Origin: CAZJFH01 sp964545205
GTDB taxonomy: Bacteria > Pseudomonadota > Alphaproteobacteria > Rhodospirillales > Magnetospirillaceae
Direction: 5' to 3'
Length of the DNA: 64,000 nucleotides
NCBI GenBank assembly: GCA_964545205.1
Contig: CAZJFH010000003.1
Location: forward strand, 1-64,000
Shown: positions 58,901-64,000 of the stretch, one piece after another
How positions within the stretch are numbered: position 1 is the stretch's first letter
Layout of the letters: every line of letters begins with the position of its first letter
The notes under the pieces: generated by a model
Seen by the model: the letters and a program-made list of their open reading frames with translations, nothing else
What the model was told of the DNA's origin: nothing
Databases searched by the model: none
Program-made: the position numbers and the translations under genes

Positions 58901-58915
58901 GGCGCGACCGCTTGA
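55910..58915 (+). CDS. Hybrid sensor kinase with two receivers (one degenerate) and an HPt domain
   Basis: 1001 aa from a GTG overlapping the upstream stop; an ATG at 56000 is the alternative. Domain order: Pro-rich leader, helix 1 (about 35-55), periplasmic sensor, helix 2 (about 165-190), HAMP, PAS (about 265-385), HisKA with His404 (LANMSHEIRTPLNAVIGMAH), HATPase (DTGIGMLPEQAARLF, GGTGLGLSIS), receiver 1 (about 625-740), receiver 2 with Asp808 (VVLMDVQMPVMNGLDATR) and HPt with His941 (ETHSLKGAAGNIG). Receiver 1 has LALVAAS where the phospho-Asp should be and so is a pseudo-receiver. The coupled binding protein upstream suggests a split BvgS/TorS-like system. No response regulator is adjacent. 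Confidence 0.9.
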   Translation: MSGRRPSGPPPPQPDAPPGAPKRPPRRRLRMSLRTQVLATVLAIVFSVLVLVEGYRLWSVRGEETAILRERADRIATVQAAAMARPMFDYDHRVVQVLVEAIGADPDVIGVRVEDEIGAVVASFGVVPPDRVVLVETRPIAMEHRGRTEHLGTLTVAYAKDALDRSVNRQVILGTAGLAGLLAALSAAILLTFRRIAKPLGEITTSLLGVSAGRRNLTIPGLDRDDEIGDMARATEAFLRQSIAIERLEADKAAAAAARASEERLRLIVDNMPVPLLMTRRADGTILYANRSLLQEFFPDGGDPVGGHAGDYYVLPEDRRRLIAAVDRDGQVANFETRLRRPDGSVFWALMSIVATTFRGEPVLIAGINDITTQRAAREELQRAREAAEQASRLKGDFLANMSHEIRTPLNAVIGMAHLALRTELTAEQREYLATIRTSSENLLGIINDILDFSKIEAGRVDIERIEFDLDDVLANAARMVAQKAFEKRLELVFDIAADLPRRWVGDPLRLGQVLINLLNNAVKFTERGDVVLRARAGDAGLAVEVRDTGIGMLPEQAARLFQPFVQGDATISRRYGGTGLGLSISRRLIALMGGEIGVDSAPGRGTSFRFTLPLGRAAPADDEPAPELAGKLVLVADANAATRAALADWLAASGARVLTAAGAEAPAEPVDLALVAASLADGIAARLPAPCPTVVLMPAGGGCEPPEAADGGCWLRKPLTPWLLRRTIARLSSPRPAPALAEAAAADIAGRLRGLRILLAEDNEINQRVASRMLTLAGASVTVAGDGRQAVALAQARPDAFDVVLMDVQMPVMNGLDATRLIRADPRLERLPVIAMTAQAMPDERRQCLEAGMVDHVGKPFLPEHLVATVARFAGRAPAHAAPAPDAGFVPLDGLARVGGDRELFRELLELFLAHHRQSGEAVIRALAAGDRGAARAETHSLKGAAGNIGLDEVWRVAARLEAALVEDEGSTDMLAAELNGALAQAVAEIAAYLGHGATA

Positions 58916-58971
58916 CCCCCCGCGGGCCGGCGGGCATTCTGCCGGCTGGTCAAAGTCCTGGTGCCGCCTCC

Positions 58972-59562
58972 ATGTTCCTGCTCATCGACAACTACGACAG
59001 CTTCACCTACAACCTGTGGCACTACCTGGGCGAGCTCGGCGCCGAGGTGGTGGTGAAGCGCAACGACGCGCTGAGCGCCGACGAGGCGCTGGCGTTGCGG
59101 CCCCAGGGCATCGTCGTCTCGCCCGGCCCCTGCGATCCCGACCGCGCCGGCATCTGCCTCGAGCTGATCGCCAAGGCCGCCGGCCGGGTGCCGCTGTTCG
59201 GGGTCTGCCTGGGTCACCAGTCGATCGGCCAGGCCTTCGGCGGCCGCGTCGTGCGGGCGCCCGCGCCGATGCACGGCAAGATCAGCGCCATCGCCCACAA
59301 CGGCGCCGGCGTCTTCGCCGGCCTGCCGAGCCCGTTCGACGCCACCCGCTACCATTCGCTGCTGGTCGAGCGGGCCAGCCTGCCCGACTGCCTCGAGGTC
59401 ACCGCCTGGACCGAGGACGGACTGATCATGGGGCTGGCCCACAAGGACCTGCCGGTGTGGGGCGTGCAGTTCCATCCCGAGAGCATCGCCTCGCAGCACG
59501 GCCACGCCATTCTGCGCAATTTCCTCGACCTCAGCCGCAAGACCTTGGGGAGCGCCGCCTGA
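58972..59562 (+). CDS. trpG: Anthranilate synthase component II (glutamine amidotransferase)
   Basis: A 196-aa class I amidotransferase starting MFLLIDNYDSFTYNLWHYLG. The catalytic Cys is in FGVCLGHQSIGQAFGG and the His/Glu pair in VQFHPESIAS. It supplies ammonia from glutamine to TrpE for anthranilate synthesis, and may also serve PabB for folate. Its stop overlaps trpD (TGATG). trpE, often directly upstream in alphaproteobacteria, is not here; a sensor kinase gene takes that position. Confidence 0.96.
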   Translation: MFLLIDNYDSFTYNLWHYLGELGAEVVVKRNDALSADEALALRPQGIVVSPGPCDPDRAGICLELIAKAAGRVPLFGVCLGHQSIGQAFGGRVVRAPAPMHGKISAIAHNGAGVFAGLPSPFDATRYHSLLVERASLPDCLEVTAWTEDGLIMGLAHKDLPVWGVQFHPESIASQHGHAILRNFLDLSRKTLGSAA

Positions 59563-60602
59563 TGACCGCCATCGCCGACATGAAGGACCTGATCGCCCGC
59601 GTCGCCGGCGGCGAGCGCCTGTCCGAGGCCCAGGCCGAGCGCGCCTTCGACATCATCATGTCGGGCGACGCCACCCCGGCCCAGATCGGCGGCTTCCTGA
59701 TGGCGCTGCGCGTGCGCGGCGAGACGGTCGAGGAGATCACCGGCGCCGCGCGCACCATGCGCGCCAAGGCGGCCCGGATCGCCGCCCCGCCCGGCGCCAT
59801 CGACACCTGCGGCACCGGCGGCGACGCCTCCGGCACCTTCAACATCTCGACCGGCGCCGCGATCGTCGTCGCCGCCTGCGGCGTGCCGGTCGCCAAGCAC
59901 GGCAACCGGGCGCTGTCGTCCAAGTCGGGCTCGGCCGACGTGCTGCTGGCGCTGGGCGTCAAGATCGACGCCGAGATGGAGCTGGTGCGCGAGGCGCTGT
60001 TCACCTGCGGAATCGGTTTCCTGATGGCGCCGCGCCACCACGCCGCGATGCGCCACGTCGCCGGCCCGCGCGTCGAACTCGGCACCCGCACCGTCTTCAA
60101 CCTGCTGGGGCCGCTGTCGAACCCGGCCGGCACCCGGCGCCAGGTGGTCGGCGTGTTCTCCGACGCCTGGCTGGCGCCGCTGGCCGAGACCCTGGGCCGC
60201 CTCGGCGCCGAGCGCGCCTGGGTCGTGCACGGGTCCGACGGCCTCGACGAGCTTACCACCACCGGGCCGTCGAAGGTCGCCGAATGGCGCGACGGCAAGG
60301 TCCACATGCTGGAGATCACTCCCGAGGAGGTCGGGCTCAAGCGCGCCCTGCCCGAGGAGCTCAAGGGCGGCGACGCCGAGGTCAACGCCGAGGCGATCCG
60401 CCGTCTGGTCGCCGGCGACCCCGGCCCCTACCGAGACATCGTGCTGCTCAACGCCGCCGCGGCGCTGGTCGTCGCCGGCAAGGCGCTGGACCTCAAGGAA
60501 GGCCTGATGATGGGCGGGTGCGCCATCGACGAGGGCGCGGCCCGCAACACCCTCGACACGCTGGTCGCCATCACCAACCGGACGCCGGCGGCCTCGGCAT
60601 GA
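59562..60602 (+). CDS. trpD: Anthranilate phosphoribosyltransferase
   Basis: A 346-aa enzyme joining anthranilate to PRPP in tryptophan synthesis. It has the family motifs DTCGTGGDASGTFNISTGAA (the PRPP site), AKHGNRALSSKSGSADVL, and NLLGPLSNPAGTRRQVVGVF. The length is typical. It overlaps trpG at the start and trpC at the end (ATGA), so trpGDC is one translationally coupled unit. Confidence 0.97.
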   Translation: MTAIADMKDLIARVAGGERLSEAQAERAFDIIMSGDATPAQIGGFLMALRVRGETVEEITGAARTMRAKAARIAAPPGAIDTCGTGGDASGTFNISTGAAIVVAACGVPVAKHGNRALSSKSGSADVLLALGVKIDAEMELVREALFTCGIGFLMAPRHHAAMRHVAGPRVELGTRTVFNLLGPLSNPAGTRRQVVGVFSDAWLAPLAETLGRLGAERAWVVHGSDGLDELTTTGPSKVAEWRDGKVHMLEITPEEVGLKRALPEELKGGDAEVNAEAIRRLVAGDPGPYRDIVLLNAAAALVVAGKALDLKEGLMMGGCAIDEGAARNTLDTLVAITNRTPAASA

Positions 60603-61390
60603 GCGACGTCCTCGCCCGCATCTGCGACGACAAGCGCGGCCATGTCGCCGCCTGCAAGGCGGCGCGGCCGCTGCAAGCGGTGCAGGCCGCGGCCGCCCGC
60701 GCCGACGCGCCGCGCGGCTTCGCCGACGCGCTGTCGGCCAAGGTCGCCGCCGGCGGCTACGGCCTGATCGCCGAGATCAAGAAGGCCTCGCCCTCGGCCG
60801 GGCTGATCCGCCCCGACTTCGACCCGCCGGCGCTGGCCCGCGCCTACCAGGACGGCGGCGCCGCCTGCCTGTCGGTGCTGACCGACCGGCCCTATTTCCA
60901 GGGCGAGGATTCCTACCTGGTCGCCGCCCGCGCGGCGGTCGATTTGCCGTGCCTGCGCAAGGACTTCATGGTCGATCCTTACCAGGTGTGGGAAGCCCGC
61001 GCGCTGGGTGCGGACTGCATCCTGCTGATCATGGCGGCGCTCGAGGACGGCCTGGCGGCGGATCTCGAAGGCCTGGCCCTCGAGCTCGGCATGGACGTGC
61101 TGATCGAGGTCCACGACGAAGCCGAGATGACGCGCGCCCTGCGCCTGCGCTCGGGCCTGATCGGGGTCAACAACCGCAACCTCAAGACCATGACCACCGA
61201 CATCGCCACCACCGAGCGTCTGGCGGCGATGGTGCCGGCCGACCGCGTGCTGGTCGCCGAAAGCGGCCTCAAGGGCCCGGCCGAGCTGGCGCGGCTGGCC
61301 AGGTGCGGCGCCAGGCGCTTCCTGATCGGCGAGAGCCTGATGCGCCAGCAGGACGTGACCGCGGCGACGCGGGCACTGTTGGCATCGTGA
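60599..61390 (+). CDS. trpC: Indole-3-glycerol phosphate synthase
   Basis: A 263-aa TIM-barrel enzyme closing the indole ring from CdRP. Motifs are IAEIKKASPSAGLIRPDFDP (catalytic Lys and phosphate region), LRKDFMVDPYQVWEARALGA, LIGVNNRNLKTM and AESGLKGPAEL. It is a stand-alone TrpC, not fused to TrpF. A hairpin follows before moaC. Confidence 0.97.
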   Translation: MSDVLARICDDKRGHVAACKAARPLQAVQAAAARADAPRGFADALSAKVAAGGYGLIAEIKKASPSAGLIRPDFDPPALARAYQDGGAACLSVLTDRPYFQGEDSYLVAARAAVDLPCLRKDFMVDPYQVWEARALGADCILLIMAALEDGLAADLEGLALELGMDVLIEVHDEAEMTRALRLRSGLIGVNNRNLKTMTTDIATTERLAAMVPADRVLVAESGLKGPAELARLARCGARRFLIGESLMRQQDVTAATRALLAS

Positions 61391-61393
61391 ATG

Positions 61394-61417
61394 CCCTCTC
61401 CCGCCTGCGGGAGAGGG
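61394..61417. repeat. Short hairpin between trpC and moaC
   Basis: CCCTCTCCCGC-CT-GCGGGAGAGGG is a perfect 11-base stem with a two-base loop, four bases after the trpC stop. It matches a common bacterial intergenic palindrome. Without a following T run it is not a typical terminator, but it could attenuate or stabilise the trp mRNA. Confidence 0.75.
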
Positions 61418-61441
61418 AGCAACACGAGGAACGGAACGCAA

Positions 61442-61918
61442 ATGCCTGAATTCACGCATTTCGACGCCCAGGGCAACGCGGTGATGGTCGACGTCTCGGA
61501 CAAGACCGAGACCGAGCGCGTCGCCACCGCCAAGGGCCGGGTGCTGGTCTCGGCCGAGACCATGCGGCTGATCCAGGCCGGCGGCCTCAAGAAGGGCGAC
61601 GTCCTGGCGGTGGCGCAGCTCGCCGGCATCATGGGCGCCAAGCGCACCCCCGACCTGATCCCGCTGTGCCATCCGTTGGCCCTGACCTCCGTCAAGGTAG
61701 AGCTGACGGCCAATCCCGACGACAATGCCGTCGAGATCGCCGCGACCTGCAAGCTGAAGGGCCGCACCGGCGTCGAGATGGAGGCGCTGACCGCGGTCAG
61801 CGTCGCGGCGCTGACCGTCTACGACATGTGCAAGGCGGTCGACAAAGGCATGCGCATCGGCGACATCCGGCTGGTGCGAAAATCGGGTGGCAAATCCGGG
61901 ACTTACGAGGCCGAGTGA
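61442..61918 (+). CDS. moaC: Cyclic pyranopterin monophosphate synthase MoaC
   Basis: A 158-aa enzyme of molybdopterin synthesis that acts after MoaA on the 3',8-cyclised GTP. Motifs are MVDVSDKTETERVATAKGRV, IPLCHPLALT and GRTGVEMEALTAVSVAALTV followed by YDMCKAVDKGM. GAGGAACGG precedes the ATG. Its stop overlaps moeA (TGATG). The cofactor feeds enzymes such as NapA in this window. Confidence 0.96.
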   Translation: MPEFTHFDAQGNAVMVDVSDKTETERVATAKGRVLVSAETMRLIQAGGLKKGDVLAVAQLAGIMGAKRTPDLIPLCHPLALTSVKVELTANPDDNAVEIAATCKLKGRTGVEMEALTAVSVAALTVYDMCKAVDKGMRIGDIRLVRKSGGKSGTYEAE

Positions 61919-63114
61919 TGATTTCCGTCGAACAAGCCCGCGCCAAGGTTCTGGCCGGAATCGAAGTGATCGGCGCCGAGCAGGTCGGCGTCGCCCAGGC
62001 CGTCGGCCGGGTTCTGGCCGCCGAGGTGGCGGCGCGGGTCAGTCACCCGCCGGTCGACGTCTCGGCGATGGACGGCTACGCGGTGCGGGCCGCCGACACC
62101 GACCCGGCGCCGGCCAGGCTGCGGCTGAGCGGCGAGTCGGCCGCCGGCCGGCCGTTCGACGGCTCGCTGCGCCCCGGCGAGACGGTGCGCATCTTCACCG
62201 GCGCCCAGGTGCCCGAGGGCGCCGACGCCGTGGTGATGCAGGAGGACGCCGCCCGCGACGGCGCCGAGGTCGAGATGCGCCAGCCGGCGCGGCCCGGCCA
62301 GCACATCCGCCCGGCCGGCCTCGACTTCGCCGCCGGCGCCGTGCTGCTCGACGCCGGCCGGCTGCTGACGCCGCGCGACGTCGGCCTGATCGCGGCGATG
62401 AACGTGCCGTGGATCATGGTCCGCCGCCGTCCCCGCATCGCCATCCTGTCGACCGGCGACGAGATCAGGATGCCCGGGGATCCGCTCGGCCCGGCGCAGA
62501 TCATCGGCTCCAACGGCCTCGCCCTGGCCGCCTTCGTCGCGGCCGCCGGCGGCGAGCCGGTGCTGCTCGGCACCGCCATGGACACGATGGAATCGCTGCA
62601 GGCGATGCTGGCGGCGGCGCGCGGCGCCGACCTGCTGCTGACCTCGGGCGGCGCCTCGGTCGGCGACTACGATCTGGTCAAGGATGTCGGCGGCGACCTG
62701 GCGCTCGATTTCTACAAGGTCGCGATGCGCCCGGGAAAGCCGCTGATGTTCGGCCGCCTCGGCGACATGCCGATGCTCGGCCTGCCCGGCAACCCGGTCT
62801 CGGCGCTGGTCTGCGCCGAGATGTTCCTCGGCCCGGCGATGCGCAAGATGGTCGGCCTGGCGCCCGAGGTGCGCGGGCTGGCGGCGACGCTCGGCCGCGA
62901 CCTGCCGGCCAACGACCTGCGCCAGGACCATCTGCGCGCCACCTTGACGCGCGACGACGCCGGGCGCCTGGTGGCGACGCCGTTCGACAAGCAGGATTCG
63001 GCGATGCTCGCCAGCCTCGCCCGCGCCGACGGCCTCGTCATCCGGGCGCCGCACGCGCCGGCGGCCAAGGCCGGCGAGACGGTGACGGTGATCCCGCTGG
63101 CGGCGGGTTGGTAG
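61918..63114 (+). CDS. moeA: Molybdopterin molybdenumtransferase MoeA
   Basis: A 398-aa enzyme that inserts molybdate into adenylated molybdopterin. Motifs are PPVDVSAMDGYAVRAAD, RIFTGAQVPEGADAVVMQED, AILSTGDEIR, LLTSGGASVGDYDLVKDVGG, and MRPGKPLMFGRL with LGLPGNPVSALV. Length is normal. It is cotranslated with moaC. lexA follows after 78 bases with its own promoter. Confidence 0.96.
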   Translation: MISVEQARAKVLAGIEVIGAEQVGVAQAVGRVLAAEVAARVSHPPVDVSAMDGYAVRAADTDPAPARLRLSGESAAGRPFDGSLRPGETVRIFTGAQVPEGADAVVMQEDAARDGAEVEMRQPARPGQHIRPAGLDFAAGAVLLDAGRLLTPRDVGLIAAMNVPWIMVRRRPRIAILSTGDEIRMPGDPLGPAQIIGSNGLALAAFVAAAGGEPVLLGTAMDTMESLQAMLAAARGADLLLTSGGASVGDYDLVKDVGGDLALDFYKVAMRPGKPLMFGRLGDMPMLGLPGNPVSALVCAEMFLGPAMRKMVGLAPEVRGLAATLGRDLPANDLRQDHLRATLTRDDAGRLVATPFDKQDSAMLASLARADGLVIRAPHAPAAKAGETVTVIPLAAGW

Positions 63115-63117
63115 GCC

Positions 63118-63146
63118 TTGACGGGTTGCGGGAACTAAACTAGAAC
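63118..63146 (+). promoter_or_regulatory. lexA promoter with an alphaproteobacterial SOS box
   Basis: TTGACG (63118-63123) and TAGAAC (63141-63146) are spaced by exactly 17 bases. GAAC-N7-GAAC at 63132-63146, the complement of GTTC-N7-GTTC, is the known alphaproteobacterial LexA site and overlaps the -10. LexA autorepression is therefore expected. Confidence 0.88.
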
Positions 63147-63192
63147 ATTACTTTGATGTTTTGGATTTGTTCCTAACGCCGGAGGGGGCGGA

Positions 63193-63921
63193 ATGCTGAC
63201 CCGCAAGCAGTACGAGCTGCTGATCTTCATCGACCAGCGCCTGAAGGCGACGGGCGTGTCGCCGTCCTTCGACGAGATGAAGGCGGCCCTGGGCCTGAAG
63301 TCGAAATCCGGCATCCACCGCCTGATCACCGGGCTCGAGGAACGCGGCTTCATCCGCCGCCTCGCCCACCGCGCCCGCGCGCTCGAGGTGATGCGCCTGC
63401 CCGAGAACGCCGGCGAGCCGGCGGCCGAGGATCTCGACGCCGCCGAGGCGCCGCCGTCGCGCCCGGCCTTCACCCCGAACGTCATCCCCGGCGGCTTCCG
63501 CAACGGCCTGCCCGGCGCCGCCGTCGCCGACGGCGCCGAGGCGATCTCGCTGCCGCTCTACGGCAGGATCGCCGCCGGCACGCCGATCGAGGCGCTGCGC
63601 GACCATTCCAACACCATCGGCGTGCCCGGCTCGATGCTCGGCAGCGGCGAGCACTACGCGCTGGAGGTCGAGGGCGATTCGATGATCGACGCCGGCATCC
63701 TCGACGGCGACACGGTGATCATCCGCCGCTGCGAGAGCGCCGAGAACGGCCAGATCGTCGTCGCCCTGGTCGACGGCGGCGAGGTGACGCTCAAGCGCCT
63801 GCGCCGCAAGGGCTCGTCGATCGCGCTGGAGCCCGCCAACGCCAAGTACGAGACCCGGGTGTTCGGCCCCGACCGCGTCCGCGTCCAGGGCCGGCTGATC
63901 GGGCTGCTGCGCAAGTACTGA
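63193..63921 (+). CDS. lexA: SOS repressor LexA
   Basis: A 242-aa protein that represses DNA-damage genes and self-cleaves when RecA is activated. The N-terminal winged helix reads MLTRKQYELLIFIDQRLKAT, then SPSFDEMKAALGLKSKSGIH. The cleavage region is LPLYGRIAAGTPIEAL, with the Ala-Gly bond in IAAG. The catalytic Ser is in VEGDSMIDAGILDGD and the Lys in GGEVTLKRLRRKG. The linker is longer than in E. coli (202 aa), as usual in alphaproteobacteria. GGAGGGGG precedes the ATG. The last 79 bases of the window after it contain nothing I can support. Confidence 0.97.
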   Translation: MLTRKQYELLIFIDQRLKATGVSPSFDEMKAALGLKSKSGIHRLITGLEERGFIRRLAHRARALEVMRLPENAGEPAAEDLDAAEAPPSRPAFTPNVIPGGFRNGLPGAAVADGAEAISLPLYGRIAAGTPIEALRDHSNTIGVPGSMLGSGEHYALEVEGDSMIDAGILDGDTVIIRRCESAENGQIVVALVDGGEVTLKRLRRKGSSIALEPANAKYETRVFGPDRVRVQGRLIGLLRKY

Positions 63922-64000
63922 GCGGCACCCCGTTCGCAGTGGTGTCGAACCACACCTGGAAAGCGGAAAGAAACGCCGTCGGACCAGCGGCTTGCATGGC

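Noticed and set aside
63924..64000. A minus-strand gene beginning at 63997 at the right edge
   Set aside because: The frame runs into lexA antisense, has no ribosome site visible and no recognisable protein sequence.

Overview
The window is high-GC chromosomal DNA of an alphaproteobacterium, most likely a Rhodospirillales-like, metabolically versatile, facultatively denitrifying organism. This is inferred from a GapR (DUF2312) gene, an alpha-type SOS box (GTTC-N7-GTTC) in front of lexA, an RpoH next to groESL, a trpGDC-moaC-moeA-lexA run, FNR/FixK-type TTGAC-N4-RTCAA boxes, and intergenic repeats of the kind whose spurious translations read MPAKAGI. I saw no tRNA, rRNA, CRISPR array, insertion sequence or prophage.

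Layout. 0-1.5 kb: groEL (partial), groES and rpoH (heat shock). 2-8 kb: a bacteriohemerythrin behind an FNR-like box, a large FAD/Fe-S 2-hydroxyacid dehydrogenase, a homologue of the Anabaena sensory rhodopsin transducer (with no rhodopsin gene here) and a GH15 glucoamylase/trehalase. 8-14.5 kb: a membrane sensor kinase, a short Ldh-like protein, a CBS protein, an SLC13 carrier and a PAS-GGDEF cyclase. 14.5-24.1 kb: the most interesting block, with a MarR regulator, a fused TRAP permease, a TRAP binding protein and, divergently, a 2Fe-2S/FAD reductase, an SDR, a short PaaA-like di-iron oxygenase, an unknown 181-aa protein, a benzoate-CoA-ligase-like enzyme, a 4HBT thioesterase and a zeta-GST isomerase. 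It reads as a self-contained uptake and CoA-thioester oxygenation pathway for an unidentified aromatic acid. A palindrome lies on the promoter between the two arms.

24-28.6 kb: a UDP-glucuronate epimerase, repeats, a phosphoesterase, gapR, a YbdK-like ligase and an N-formylglutamate amidohydrolase. 28.6-35 kb: a complete napFDAGHBC periplasmic nitrate reductase operon with an FNR-type class II promoter. 35.4-41.2 kb: a hybrid kinase with a FixL-like haem PAS domain, a second hybrid kinase and a NarL-type response regulator, plausibly an oxygen/redox signalling group. 41.2-44.2 kb: a nested inverted repeat, a divergent MBL hydrolase/TetR pair with palindromic operators, a divergent polysaccharide deacetylase and a small membrane protein. 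44.6-51.6 kb: copA-cueR with a textbook CueR promoter, a LytTR membrane regulator pair, a CrtI-like enzyme fused to a membrane domain and a PCu(A)C copper chaperone. 51.7-58.9 kb: an MCP with a PilZ domain, NhaA, and a binding protein overlapping a hybrid kinase with one degenerate receiver and an HPt domain. 59-64 kb: trpGDC, moaC, moeA and lexA.

How the parts fit. Oxygen and redox handling recurs (hemerythrin, nap, FixL-like kinase, FNR boxes), as does copper homeostasis (copA, cueR, PCuAC). The TRAP/di-iron oxygenase block is the best candidate for an undescribed system. Its substrate and ring-cleavage step cannot be decided from this window. Where an ATG was absent or poorly placed, starts were moved using Shine-Dalgarno position and family N-termini, so several genes use GTG or TTG.
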